DNA of 64,000 nucleotides from Neorhizobium galegae bv. orientalis str. HAMBI 540 (lineage in GTDB: Bacteria > Pseudomonadota > Alphaproteobacteria > Rhizobiales > Rhizobiaceae), in NCBI RefSeq assembly GCF_000731315.1, contig NZ_HG938353.1, forward strand, positions 1,798,001 to 1,862,000, written 5' to 3'. Below, piece by piece: positions 52,668-63,712 of this stretch. The notes under the pieces were generated by a model. It had not been told where the DNA came from. It did not search any database and worked only from the letters and a program-made list of their open reading frames with translations. Every line of letters starts with the position of its first letter. The stretch's first letter is position 1. The translations under genes were made by a program, and so were the position numbers.

Positions 52668-54302
52668 TCACGCCGCCACGCACCGGATATTCTTTTGCCC
52701 GCTCCCCGAGCGGGCTTTTGCGTTTCGGTGGTAATCTATGAAATCCGCGGCCGGAAGCGGTTTGGAAAACAGCCAGCCTTGGCCGAAACTCACGTCGTGA
52801 GCCTTCAGATAGTCGGCCTGCTCCTCCGTCTCCACGCCTTCGGCGACGATCTGCAGGTCGAGCGTCTTCGCCATCTCGATGATATGGCCGGTGACCGAGC
52901 TGGTGGCGCTGTTGCGACCGATCGTGTCGACGAAGGACTTGTCGATCTTCAGCGCATCCATCGGCAGCCCCTGCAGATATTGCAGGCTCGAATATCCGGT
53001 GCCGAAATCGTCGATCGCCACCAGATGACCGCGTTCTCGGGCCCGGGCCAGCGTCGCCCGCGCCGCCTCGATATCGATGAAACCGCGTTCGGTCGCCTCC
53101 AGCCAGATCTGCCCCGCCGCGATCTCCGTCTTGGGGAGCTTGTCGCCGAGAACATCGAGAATACGGCCGGACGTGACATCGTCGGCGCAGAGGTTGATGG
53201 CGATATGCAGCGATCGGTCGGCTGCGAGCAGCGCCCCGAGATCGGCGATGACGGCCTCGACGACCTGATCGGTAATCGGCAGAATGAGCCCGCTCTCCTC
53301 GGCAAGCGGGATGAACAGATCCGGGCGCACCAGCGATCCATCCGGCCTGCGCCAGCGCACCAGGGCCTCCGCGCCGACGCAGATGCCGGTCTTCAGTTCG
53401 ATGATCGGCTGGTAGTGGACGATGAATTCGCGTTTGCGCACCGCGATCACCAGTTCACCGAGCGGTGACAGCCGCTTCCTGGAAAGCCAGATCACGACGC
53501 CGACGATGAAGATGGCGATGAAGGCGCCGACCGGCAGCAGCAGGAACTGTTCCGCCTGAAGTCTGCCGCCAAGGTTGGAGCGCGGCTCCATGGCGATCGC
53601 AATCAATCCTTTGTCGCGTGCTATCGCGTAAAGCACCGAGGACGTCATGCCGTTCTTCGGCTCGTCGATCAGCGCGTTGACGAGAGCCGTTTCAGGGGAA
53701 TTGAGTTCGTTGATCAGCATGCCCTGCCGGTTGGCGAGCGCCAGCGAGATGTCGGCATCTGCCAGGATGTCGACGAAACGGGCAGGATCGACCAGTACGT
53801 TATAGGGGCCGTAGTGCAGTGCCATCATCGGGTTGCCCATGCTGACCGCCGGCTGCACGCGGGTGGCCACTTCCACGCCGTCGGGCGTCATGTAGTCGAT
53901 CCACGGCCGGTCGACCTTGCGCTCCTCGATCCCCCAGGAGGTGCATTTCAGCAGGCCGTTCTCGAAATAACCGACTTCCTTGACCGAGGGCGTGTTGAAG
54001 GCGATCACCCGCATGCGGGCGATGTGCTGGTCCGAACAGGGTACCAGACGCGGATAGGCGAGCGAATCGAGCGCTGCCCGCGCATCCTCGAACGTCCTGC
54101 TCGCACGCATGATCGTCTGCTGCGCGATCCGCTCGAGATTGTTCTGCTGTTTCTCGACCGTGATGACCCACGAAATATAGACCATCGCGGCAATCGGAAT
54201 GATTGCCCCGAGCAGGCCGAGGAAAACGGCCGCCGCAATCACCCGAGAACGTCGCAGTTCCATTGCCGAAACCTTTGATGAGAGGTCTTGGGCGGTATTC
54301 AT
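52668..54302 (-). CDS. CSS-motif EAL phosphodiesterase (c-di-GMP hydrolase)
   Basis: A 544-aa membrane sensor. The N-terminal TM helix (about 20-45), a periplasmic CSS-type domain with the Cys pair (VPCSDQH near 88 and LLKCTSWG near 120; usual CSS is CTS here), a second TM helix (about 255-280) and a C-terminal EAL domain are in order. Active-site residues are all present: EALVRWRRP, AINLCADD, EATERG, IDDFGTGYSS, LKIDKSF, VAEGVETEEQ and GQGWLFSKPL. CSS-EAL proteins in enterobacteria are turned on by periplasmic disulphide reduction. Its last 50 bp overlap the terminator of the convergent small gene. Confidence 0.92.
   Translation of the reverse strand: MNTAQDLSSKVSAMELRRSRVIAAAVFLGLLGAIIPIAAMVYISWVITVEKQQNNLERIAQQTIMRASRTFEDARAALDSLAYPRLVPCSDQHIARMRVIAFNTPSVKEVGYFENGLLKCTSWGIEERKVDRPWIDYMTPDGVEVATRVQPAVSMGNPMMALHYGPYNVLVDPARFVDILADADISLALANRQGMLINELNSPETALVNALIDEPKNGMTSSVLYAIARDKGLIAIAMEPRSNLGGRLQAEQFLLLPVGAFIAIFIVGVVIWLSRKRLSPLGELVIAVRKREFIVHYQPIIELKTGICVGAEALVRWRRPDGSLVRPDLFIPLAEESGLILPITDQVVEAVIADLGALLAADRSLHIAINLCADDVTSGRILDVLGDKLPKTEIAAGQIWLEATERGFIDIEAARATLARARERGHLVAIDDFGTGYSSLQYLQGLPMDALKIDKSFVDTIGRNSATSSVTGHIIEMAKTLDLQIVAEGVETEEQADYLKAHDVSFGQGWLFSKPLPAADFIDYHRNAKARSGSGQKNIRCVAA
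52697..52719 (+). terminator. Rho-independent terminator for the 52372 gene, inside the EAL gene
   Basis: An 8-bp stem GCCCGCTC / GAGCGGGC with a 3-nt loop is followed by TTTT. It lies within the coding 3' end of the minus-strand EAL gene (codons around KARSGSG). Confidence 0.7.
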
Positions 54303-54438
54303 CGCGGACTTCTGTTAAGATTCATTGATACAACTCGATCAGGTTGTATCGAAGCAATTTCTAAAGCCCTTCCGGTTGTCGTCCGCACGGCGCCAAGTAG
54401 TCTGAATGCGCTAAACGGCCGGCAAATCCGTTGGTTTC

Positions 54439-54924
54439 CTAGGTTCGCTTGTCAGCGAAACGCAACGGAAGGCCGTCGAAAGCCTTGATCTCCTTGAGGA
54501 CGAAGGTCGTCTGCATTTCCTTGATGCGCGGCAATCGCCGCAACGTCGACATGGCAAAATCCGCATAGGCATCGAGATCGGGTGAGACCACCTGCAACAG
54601 GAAATCCGCGTCTCCCGCGATGCTGTAGCAGGCGACCACCTCGTCGAGGCCGATCACCTCGGCCGCGAACGCTTCCGCCTCCTCTTCGCTATGGCTATCT
54701 ATCTTGACGCGGATAAAGGCGAGCACGCCGAGCCCGATCGCCTTTCGGTCCAGCACCGCCTTGTATCCCTGGATGACGCCCGTCTCTTCGAGATGCCGCA
54801 CGCGCCGCCAACTCGGGGAGGTCGAAAGCCCGACCTTGTCGGCCAGCGCCTGATTGGTCAGCCGGCCGTCATCCTGCAACGCTTCCAGAATTCGTATGTC
54901 CGCCGGCTCGACGTCGTTCGCCAT
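54439..54924 (-). CDS. Lrp/AsnC family transcriptional regulator
   Basis: A 161-aa regulator with an HTH (DIRILEALQDDGRLTNQALADKVGLSTSPSWRRVRHLEETGVIQGYKAVLD) and a RAM effector domain (FIRVKIDSHSEEEAEAFAAEVIGLDEVVACYSIAGDADFLLQVV). Divergent from the DUF2000 gene at 55063, with a small inverted repeat in the gap. The DUF2000 pairing is common in rhizobia, so it is the likely target. Confidence 0.9.
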   Translation of the reverse strand: MANDVEPADIRILEALQDDGRLTNQALADKVGLSTSPSWRRVRHLEETGVIQGYKAVLDRKAIGLGVLAFIRVKIDSHSEEEAEAFAAEVIGLDEVVACYSIAGDADFLLQVVSPDLDAYADFAMSTLRRLPRIKEMQTTFVLKEIKAFDGLPLRFADKRT

Positions 54925-54954
54925 AAAAATCTACCCATATTTCCCATCATTCAG

Positions 54955-54967
54955 GTAAATCTTACCG
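54955..54967. promoter_or_regulatory. Inverted repeat in the Lrp / DUF2000 gap
   Basis: GGTAA-ATC-TTACC, 5 bp arms with 3-bp spacer, about 30 bp from the lrp ATG. Lrp-type sites are short, A/T-rich dyads, so this is a candidate operator only. Confidence 0.35.
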
Positions 54968-55062
54968 CAGAATGCCGAAAACGGGAAGCAAAAGACAGGA
55001 TTGACCGGCCAATCCGGAGTAGGTTGCAGGTCCTCTTCCACCGATGGATACCCTGCCCGCCT

Positions 55063-55479
55063 ATGACCGACGACATCCGCCTCGCCATCATCGTCAACCC
55101 CGCCCTGCCGCTCGGCCTCGTCGCCAACACGGTCGGCGCCATCTCGGTCGGCCTCGGTGCGCGCATGCCGGCACTTGCCGCCCGCCGGCTGACCGATCGC
55201 GAAAGCCGGACGATCGATATCAGTTCCGCCCTGCCGGTACCGATCCTGCAGGCACAGGCAGAGACGATCCGCTCCTTGATGCTGAAGGCTCTGTTGCCGC
55301 CGCAGGACCACGTGATCGTCCCCTTTCCGGCTTTCGCCAGATCGCTGCACGACTATCGGGACTATGAAGCCACCTTCCCGGATCGCGACCTGGCGGAGGA
55401 AGAGATCGACGGCCTTGGCCTCGCCGGCCCTTCGAAATGGATAAAGTCGCTGACCGGCAGCCTCAAACTGCTGCGCTAG
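55063..55479 (+). CDS. DUF2000 family protein
   Basis: A 138-aa protein: RLAIIVNPALPLGLVANTVGAISVGLGARMPALAARRLTDRESRTIDISSALPVPILQAQAETIRSLMLKALLPPQDHVIVPFPAFARSLHDYRDYEATF. The family has a peptidyl-tRNA-hydrolase-like (PTH2) fold and unknown function. MTDDIRLAI at 55063 is used; a longer upstream frame is not supported by a ribosome-binding site. Divergent from the Lrp-type gene. Confidence 0.85.
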   Translation: MTDDIRLAIIVNPALPLGLVANTVGAISVGLGARMPALAARRLTDRESRTIDISSALPVPILQAQAETIRSLMLKALLPPQDHVIVPFPAFARSLHDYRDYEATFPDRDLAEEEIDGLGLAGPSKWIKSLTGSLKLLR

Positions 55480-55485
55480 GAACGA

Positions 55486-55511
55486 AGAGCCCGCTCCAGG
55501 GAGCGGGCTCT
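55486..55511. terminator. Bidirectional terminator between convergent genes
   Basis: An 11-bp stem AGAGCCCGCTC / GAGCGGGCTCT with a 4-nt loop lies between the DUF2000 stop and the PCu(A)C stop. On either strand a few T residues follow. Confidence 0.75.
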
Positions 55512-55518
55512 ATCGAAC

Positions 55519-56007
55519 TCACTTGTGTTCGTGACCGCCCGGTCCCGCCGCCTCGACCGGCAGCGTGATATCCACTTTCCCAGCTTTCTCGAAGGACAGC
55601 GTCACCGGCACCTTGCCGCCTTGTTTGAAGGGTTCCTTGACCTTCAAGAACATCAGGTGCAGCCCGCCGGGCGTCAGTTCGACGGTCTTGCCTGCCGGGA
55701 TGGCTATGCCGGTATCGAGCTTGCGCATTTTCATTACCTCGCCCTGCATCGCCATCTCGTGCATCTCCACGGTGCCTGCGACCGGCGACGAGACCGAGAC
55801 CAGCATGTCGTCGGATTTGCCGTTGTTCTTGATGGTGAAATAACCGCCGCCGACCGGCTGGCCGGGAAGCATCGCCTTGGTGAAGGCGCCCGTCACTTCC
55901 AGGTCGCCGAGCTTGGCGGGCGCGTCCTGAGCGGCCGTCGCTCCCGCAATAATAATGCCGGTCGCAGCGAAAATGCCGAGGAAAGCGAGTTTGGTGAAAG
56001 TCTTCAT
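55519..56007 (-). CDS. PCu(A)C periplasmic copper chaperone
   Basis: A 162-aa exported protein. Signal peptide AFLGIFAATGIIIAGATAA precedes the PCuAC fold. The copper motif is visible: VEMHEMAMQGEVMKM followed after about 20 residues by GLHLMF, giving the H(M)xn M ... HxM ligand set. The C-terminus ends with GGHEHK, an extra His tail. Such proteins deliver Cu to cytochrome oxidase. The neighbour at 56075 is a Cys/His-rich protein on the same strand. Confidence 0.92.
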   Translation of the reverse strand: MKTFTKLAFLGIFAATGIIIAGATAAQDAPAKLGDLEVTGAFTKAMLPGQPVGGGYFTIKNNGKSDDMLVSVSSPVAGTVEMHEMAMQGEVMKMRKLDTGIAIPAGKTVELTPGGLHLMFLKVKEPFKQGGKVPVTLSFEKAGKVDITLPVEAAGPGGHEHK

Positions 56008-56074
56008 GGATTATCCCCATACGGTGACGGCATCTGTGCCGGTCGACCGCGATTGATCTGAGAGCGTTAAAACA

Positions 56075-56452
56075 TCAAATCGAGATCGGCGGAGCACGGG
56101 ATTTAGGCCGGGCGACGGCGGTCGTACCGAGAAGTTCGGAAAACTGGCGCAGGGGATTGGCAAGCGACGCGCGCTCTGCCGCAAGTAAGGCTTCATCCTC
56201 CGGCGGCGGCAGGATGACCGATGCTGAGAGCAGGCAGACTTCGCAGAGCGGTTTTGCCGCCGGCATCTGATGGCCGTGGTCGCCTTCGGAACAGATATCG
56301 GCAAATGTGCCGTCCGGCAACCGATAGGCTTCGCTGTAGGAATCGAGCGGCGCCGAAGCCTGCACCGGCTGATGGGCAAATCCCAGCAAAAGCAGCAGCA
56401 TCGCGCAGAAAATGCGCGTTGAGGTCGCCGCCATGTCCAGTCTTGCCGTCAT
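56075..56452 (-). CDS. DUF2946-like Cys/His-rich protein
   Basis: A 125-aa protein with an N-terminal hydrophobic signal-like helix (IFCAMLLLLLGFAHQPVQASA). The mature part has ICSEGDHGHQMPAAKPLCEVCLLSASVILPPPEDE, whose CSEGDHGH and CEVC are a plausible metal site and recall DUF2946. It ends 67 bp before the PCu(A)C start, so they may be co-transcribed and both serve copper handling (inference). MTARLDMAA at 56452 follows AGGCGAAACG. A 32-residue longer start at 56548 is possible. Confidence 0.7.
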   Translation of the reverse strand: MTARLDMAATSTRIFCAMLLLLLGFAHQPVQASAPLDSYSEAYRLPDGTFADICSEGDHGHQMPAAKPLCEVCLLSASVILPPPEDEALLAAERASLANPLRQFSELLGTTAVARPKSRAPPISI

Positions 56453-56654
56453 CGTTTCGCCTGTTCGAGTGATGCGGGAATAATCCAAATCACGATAAAG
56501 CGCAAAAGCCCTTTTGTCGCGTGATACAGAACCCATTTCACCCCGCATTGCATTAGATCAAATCGCGTTTGCTGCGTTGCGACAAAAATAGTGTTCGGTG
56601 CGACATGGAGGGCTTGCCAAATGGCGCTCGAGGCCGATAATGCCGCCCAGACTC

Positions 56655-56806
56655 GCTGGGAGAAGCCGCTTCAATGCGGTGCCGAAGGAGCAACCGCCCC
56701 GGAAACTCTCAGGCAAAAGGACCAGCAGTCGACCGACAGGAACTCTGGAGAGAGGCCCGAAGAGGGCCCGCCGAAGGGATAACAATCTCAGGCGACAAGG
56801 ACAGAG
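56655..56806 (+). ncRNA. Tandem glycine riboswitch upstream of gcvT
   Basis: Two aptamers in sequence. Aptamer 1 (56655-56726) has P1 GCTGG / CCAGC, the conserved GCCGAAGGAGCAA and AACTCTCAGGCAAAAGGACC. Aptamer 2 (56743-56806) has P1 CTCTG / CAGAG, GCCGAAGGGATAA and ATCTCAGGCGACAAGGACAG. This matches the tandem gcvT RNA, which turns on glycine cleavage genes when glycine is plentiful. The expression platform before the TTG at 56882 was not modelled. Confidence 0.93.
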
Positions 56807-56881
56807 GGGGCTCATAAACCGGTGCGTCATTGCGCCTGAATCTGAGCCGGCGCTTGAAATGCGCCAACCCTGGAGGCGTCC

Positions 56882-58018
56882 TTGGACGATCAGACCGTTC
56901 TCAAGACAACCCCGCTTCACGCCCTCCATCTGTCGCTCGGCGCCAGGATGGTGCCCTTTGCCGGCTACGACATGCCAGTGCAATATCCGGCCGGCGTGTT
57001 GAAGGAACATCTGCAAACGCGCACCGCCGCCGGCCTTTTCGACGTTTCCCACATGGGTCAGGTCGTCATCCGTGCGAAATCCGGCGCTTATGAGGATGCG
57101 GCACTTGCGCTCGAAAGCCTGGTGCCGGTCGATATCCTCGGCCTGAAACCCGGTCGCCAGCGCTACGGCTTCTTCACCGACGACAACGGCTGCATCCTTG
57201 ACGACCTGATGATCACCAATCGCGGCGATCACCTGTTCGTCGTCGTCAACGCCTCCTGCAAGGACGCCGACCTCGCCCATCTGCGGGCGCATCTTTCCAG
57301 TTGCGACGTCGAACTCCTTGAAGACCGCGCGCTCCTCGCCCTCCAGGGACCGCGCGCCGAAGCGGTCCTGGCGGCTCTCTGGCCGGATGTCACCTCCATG
57401 AAGTTCATGGACGTCCGCGACGCGTCTCTGCACGATGTCGACTGCATCGTCTCCCGCTCCGGTTATTCCGGCGAGGACGGGTTCGAGATCTCGGTTCCGG
57501 CAGACCAGGCCGAGCAGATCGCCAAGGCGCTGCTCGAAGACCTGCACTGCCAGCCGATAGGCCTCGGCGCCCGCGATTCGCTGCGTCTCGAAGCCGGCCT
57601 CTGCCTCTATGGCAACGACATCGACACGACCACCACCCCGATCGAGGCTGCGCTCGAATGGGCGATCCAGAAGCCCCGCCGGACCGGAGGCGTCCGCGCC
57701 GGCGGTTTTCCGGGCGCTGCCCGCATCCTCGAGGAACTGGCGAACGGCACGACCCGCCGCCGCGTCGGCCTGAAGCCGGAGGGCAAGGCGCCCGTCCGCG
57801 CCCATGCCAAACTCTATGCCGATGCCGAGGGCAGGACCGAACTCGGCGAAGTCACCTCCGGCACCTTCGGCCCCTCGGTCGAAGGCCCCGTCGCCATGGG
57901 CTACGTGCCGACCCGCTTTGCCGAACCCGGCTGCCAGATCTTCGCGGAGGTGCGCGGCAAATACTTAGCCCTCACCGTCTCCGCCCTGCCTTTCATCACC
58001 CCCACCTACAAACGATAA
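56882..58018 (+). CDS. gcvT: Glycine cleavage system aminomethyltransferase GcvT
   Basis: A 378-aa T-protein that transfers the aminomethyl carbon of the lipoyl-bound intermediate to tetrahydrofolate, releasing ammonia. Motifs: [32 protein letters not shown] and [14 protein letters not shown], the folate-region [19 protein letters not shown] and [14 protein letters not shown], with [22 protein letters not shown]. The start is a TTG at 56882, 5 bp after GGAGG. First gene of the gcvT-gcvH-gcvP operon under the riboswitch. Confidence 0.95.
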   Translation: MDDQTVLKTTPLHALHLSLGARMVPFAGYDMPVQYPAGVLKEHLQTRTAAGLFDVSHMGQVVIRAKSGAYEDAALALESLVPVDILGLKPGRQRYGFFTDDNGCILDDLMITNRGDHLFVVVNASCKDADLAHLRAHLSSCDVELLEDRALLALQGPRAEAVLAALWPDVTSMKFMDVRDASLHDVDCIVSRSGYSGEDGFEISVPADQAEQIAKALLEDLHCQPIGLGARDSLRLEAGLCLYGNDIDTTTTPIEAALEWAIQKPRRTGGVRAGGFPGAARILEELANGTTRRRVGLKPEGKAPVRAHAKLYADAEGRTELGEVTSGTFGPSVEGPVAMGYVPTRFAEPGCQIFAEVRGKYLALTVSALPFITPTYKR

Positions 58019-58034
58019 TCCTCCGGAGAGAACT

Positions 58035-58393
58035 ATGCTGAAATTCACCGCTGAACACGAATGGCTGAAGCTCGACGGCGATGTCGCAACCGTCGGCATC
58101 ACCTCTCACGCTGCCGAACAGCTTGGCGACCTCGTTTTCGTGGAACTGCCGGAAGTGGGCGCCATACTCACCAAGGACGGCAATGCCGCGACCGTGGAAA
58201 GCGTCAAGGCCGCCTCCGACGTCTATTGTCCGCTGGACGGCGAAGTCACCGAGGTCAACCAGGCGATCGTCGACGATCCCTCGATCGTCAATTCCGATCC
58301 TCAAGGAGCAGGATGGTTCTTCAAGCTGAAGCTCAAGACCGCCGCCGACGCCGACGCGCTGCTCGACGAGGCCGCCTACCGGGAACTGATCGC

Positions 58394-58397
<4 letters not shown>
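58035..58397 (+). CDS. gcvH: Glycine cleavage system H protein
   Basis: A 120-aa lipoyl-carrier. The lipoylated Lys is in [15 protein letters not shown] (VESVKA), the standard site. Residues 1-15 ([15 protein letters not shown]) and [26 protein letters not shown] region are canonical. It overlaps gcvP by 4 bp (ATGA), so translation is coupled. LipB at 40632 can octanoylate it. Confidence 0.96.
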
Positions 58398-61261
<2,864 letters not shown>

Positions 61262-61276
61262 CGCGGTTTCCGTGCA

Positions 61277-61341
61277 GGGAGGGCTTTTTGTCCGGCAAAA
61301 AACCTCCCGCCTGCCGGCCACCCTCCCCACAAGGGGAGGGT
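61277..61341 (+). terminator. Tandem hairpins after gcvP
   Basis: First, GGGAGG ... CCTCCC (61277-61308) with inner CTTTTTG / CAAAAA pairing; second, a 9-bp stem ACCCTCCCC-ACAA-GGGGAGGGT (61320-61341), a short palindrome of the kind frequent in rhizobial intergenic DNA. Either could end gcv transcription. Confidence 0.55.
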
Positions 61342-61483
61342 TGAGACTGCCGCACCCGCTCGCGTCCCGATGCCCTCTGCCGGCCGCAAATCGGCGGAGG
61401 GCCGGAGCGACGGGCAATTCGATATCAAGAGCCAAGTTGTCGGAAATCCCGAAAGATTGGCGATGCTGGTCGACGCCCGCCCC

Positions 61484-61825
61484 TCACGGCTTGCCGCCGG
61501 CCGCAACCCGCATCAGGCAATTCACATAGGCGCTGCGGGCAAACGACATCCTTTGGCTGGCACAGGCAAGGCGATCCGCCTCCGTGGCTTGCTTGCGCAC
61601 CTGGTCGTCGCGAAAGGCAAAAAACACCTTGCCGACCACGAGAAACACCAGCGCGGCAATCCACAGCCCGTGGCGGATCTGTTTCCAGGAAATCCGGAAA
61701 GACCGCCCCTCATCGCCGGCCTGTGCGAAACGCTCCGAAACGCGGGCGGAAACCGCCGCCGGCGCGGACGGCTCGCTGCCGGCCGCTGCGACCCCTCGTC
61801 GGCCAAATCGACGCCGCGACGCCAT
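61484..61825 (-). CDS. Small membrane protein, hypothetical
   Basis: A 113-aa protein: basic N-terminus MASRRRFGRRG, an Ala/Ser-rich stretch, a single hydrophobic helix (about 54-70, GLWIAALVFLVVGKVFFAF), then a C-terminal Cys region DRLACASQRMSFARSAYVNCLMRVAAGG that is likely periplasmic or cytosolic. ATG 61825 has GGAG 10 nt upstream; ATG 61834 is nearer to it and less likely. I do not recognise a family; coding is supported by codon use and the Cys-pair layout. Confidence 0.55.
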   Translation of the reverse strand: MASRRRFGRRGVAAAGSEPSAPAAVSARVSERFAQAGDEGRSFRISWKQIRHGLWIAALVFLVVGKVFFAFRDDQVRKQATEADRLACASQRMSFARSAYVNCLMRVAAGGKP

Positions 61826-62054
61826 CACCCGCATTCTCCGCCGGTTGGAAAGCGGCGATCCTACCCGTTTTTCCTTTCGATCCGGTCAATGCCGCCGACG
61901 GCCCGGAACGCCCAGCCGCGCCCCAAAAAACTGCCGCGCCCCGTTCCGGCACATCTGTGCCGCGCCGCAATACGCTTCCCTTACCCTGCCCGTTCAATCT
62001 TCCTTGAAGCTCTTGCCCTAAAACATCCATCATCGGCTTTTGGGGATATGCGGA

Positions 62055-62384
62055 ATGGGTCTGTCGGCGGTGATGAACATTGCGGTTTCGGGCATGCAGG
62101 CCCAGGCCAGACGCCTCGCGAGCGCGGCGCACAACATCGCCAATGCCGATACGTCCGGTTATAGCCGCCTCGACACCCAGGTCTCTTCGCTCCCCAACCC
62201 CGGCGGCGTCACCACCACCGTCACCCCCTCCACCTCGGTCACCTTCCCCGACAGCTCGAATGTCGATATGGCCAGCGAAATGCTCGACGCGCTGACCGCC
62301 GCGCAGGGCTTTTCCGCCAACGCGGCCGCGTTCGAGACGGGGGCGGATATGTGGGATGTGTTGATGAGTATCAAGCGGGATTGA
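62055..62384 (+). CDS. Orphan flagellar basal-body-rod-like small protein
   Basis: A 109-aa protein. The N-terminal part (MNIAVSGMQAQARRLASAAHNIANADTSGYSRLDTQV) is the flg_bb_rod signature shared by FlgB, FlgC and FlgE. The C-terminal part (NVDMASEMLDALTAAQGFSANAAAFETGADMWDVLMSIKRD) resembles the C-terminal D0 motif of rod proteins. The middle domain is missing, so it is only a short D0-like protein. No other flagellar gene is in the window. The start is ATG 62055, with weak ribosome-binding site. Confidence 0.65.
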   Translation: MGLSAVMNIAVSGMQAQARRLASAAHNIANADTSGYSRLDTQVSSLPNPGGVTTTVTPSTSVTFPDSSNVDMASEMLDALTAAQGFSANAAAFETGADMWDVLMSIKRD

Positions 62385-62481
62385 GGGAGCCGCCTGCCTC
62401 ACGCAGACGGCGTTAGGCGAGAGTCTGGCACCGATGTGACTGCTGTCAGGCCCAAACCGGACATCTCGACGTGGATCGCGT

Positions 62482-62504
62482 CTCCCGCGCTCTATGCGCG
62501 GGAG
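62482..62504. terminator. Hairpin in the 62385-62544 gap
   Basis: A 9-bp perfect stem CTCCCGCGC / GCGCGGGAG with loop TCTAT, between the rod-like gene and the flavodoxin gene (convergent). No T run follows on the plus strand. Confidence 0.45.
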
Positions 62505-62544
62505 GTGATATTACCGAACGTTAAGAGCTAGCAGGCAATCCACG

Positions 62545-63129
62545 TCATGCCCTATCAGCGGATTTGTACTGCCGAGCGACGCTCGTAACCCGCGCCCCGT
62601 AGAGACGCGCTGTTTCTAGATCGCCCACAGACATTTCATCCGGGGCCGCATCAGCGTCCGACTGGGCCATCGGGCCGATATATGATCCCATGCGGTTCAA
62701 ATCGTCGCGATTAGAGGCCTTCACGTTCGATGGCTTTATGCCCAGGCTCACCCACAGGCCACTGTGCTGTCCTGAAAGAAGGACGAAGTATTGCAGCGTG
62801 TTCAGCTTGTCGCCATTAAGGCTCGCACTGTTGGTGAAGCCGCCAAAGACCTTGTCCTGCCACTTCGCAGAAAACCACGGCTTTGAGGATGCATCCGCAA
62901 ATTTCTTAAATTGCCAGCTCGGTCCGCCCATGTAAGTCGGCGAGCCGAAGATAATGGCATCGGCAGCATCCAAAGCCGCCCATCCGTCGTCTGAAAGGTT
63001 GCCTTCGGCGTCAATTGCAAGAAGCCTTGCGCCGGCACCTTCCGCGATGGCTTCCGCCATGCGTTGAGTGTGGCCGTAACCGGAATGGTAGACGACGACA
63101 GTGCTTGGGAACGAATTCGGTGTGATCAT
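62545..63129 (-). CDS. Flavodoxin-like NAD(P)H oxidoreductase (WrbA-like)
   Basis: A 194-aa flavodoxin-fold protein. FMN phosphate loop YHSGYGHTQRMAEAIAEGAGA, then IIFGSPTYMGGPSWQFKKFAD, the family region FGGFTNSASLNGDKLNTLQYFVLLSGQHSGLWVSLG, and a C-terminal helix. It most resembles small quinone-reductase-type flavoproteins. Downstream of a DoxX gene on the same strand, with a TetR gene divergent: likely a small stress or redox unit. Confidence 0.88.
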   Translation of the reverse strand: MITPNSFPSTVVVYHSGYGHTQRMAEAIAEGAGARLLAIDAEGNLSDDGWAALDAADAIIFGSPTYMGGPSWQFKKFADASSKPWFSAKWQDKVFGGFTNSASLNGDKLNTLQYFVLLSGQHSGLWVSLGIKPSNVKASNRDDLNRMGSYIGPMAQSDADAAPDEMSVGDLETARLYGARVTSVARQYKSADRA

Positions 63130-63230
63130 GACTGGCTCCTTATGCCAAGGTAATGCGCCTCGCCGATAGGGTTCAGCGTGGTTCGGGTTTTCTGGCTGGG
63201 ATGATGGAAGCTGGAGGTTTCCGGTCGCAG

Positions 63231-63578
63231 CTACGATGAGAACTGGACAGACGCGGCGATCACCAACAGCAGGAACACCGCCGGCGGCGGGATGTGGCGG
63301 AAATCACGGGCCCGAACGATAGCGACGATCGCGGCGACCATAATACAGGCTCCGAGCACCGCGCCGATTGCGAAGGTCGGCCGCAGGATCAGTAAGAAGG
63401 CCGTAATGAATTCGAGTATCGCGGTGATCCAGCACCACCACGATGGAAATCCGTAGCGAACGAATTGCTCTCGGACAGCCTTACGGCCTGACGCATTGAT
63501 GATAGCGCCGAGAAGAAATGCTGCGGATGCTGTAAGCGTCGCAGCATTGTCTAGCGAGAACGATATCAGGTTCGACAT
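63231..63578 (-). CDS. DoxX-like membrane protein
   Basis: A 115-aa protein with four hydrophobic helices (about 8-26, 44-62, 68-86, 95-112). Layout and motifs (ILEFITAFLLILRPTFAIGAVLGACIMVAAIVAI) fit DoxX-like/DUF family membrane proteins. The 5' end lies 18 bp from a 15-bp direct repeat. It precedes the flavodoxin gene with a 101-bp gap. Confidence 0.75.
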   Translation of the reverse strand: MSNLISFSLDNAATLTASAAFLLGAIINASGRKAVREQFVRYGFPSWWCWITAILEFITAFLLILRPTFAIGAVLGACIMVAAIVAIVRARDFRHIPPPAVFLLLVIAASVQFSS

Positions 63579-63596
63579 TCAAAGACCCCAACGGTG

Positions 63597-63664
63597 CAAT
63601 CGTCGCAATGACGATAGCGTCGAACTTAAATCTAGCAATGCTATATTGTCAATCGTTGCAATGA
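63597..63664. promoter_or_regulatory. Two-copy direct repeat in the DoxX / TetR divergent gap
   Basis: CAATCGTCGCAATGA (63597-63611) and CAATCGTTGCAATGA (63650-63664) differ at one base and are 53 bp apart. A palindrome TAGCAATGCTA lies between them (about 63634-63644). The divergent TetR regulator is the natural ligand; this is inference. Confidence 0.5.
63624..63652 (-). promoter_or_regulatory. Candidate promoter of the DoxX-flavodoxin unit
   Basis: On the minus strand, a perfect -35 TTGACA (63647-63652) is followed, with 17-bp spacing, by TTAAGT (63624-63629). The spacer contains the TAGCAATGCTA palindrome. It points at the DoxX gene 45 bp downstream. Confidence 0.45.
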
Positions 63665-63712
63665 ATGATTTTGAGCGCTAGTATTGCTCGATTGCGGACC
63701 GAAGGCGGAAGT

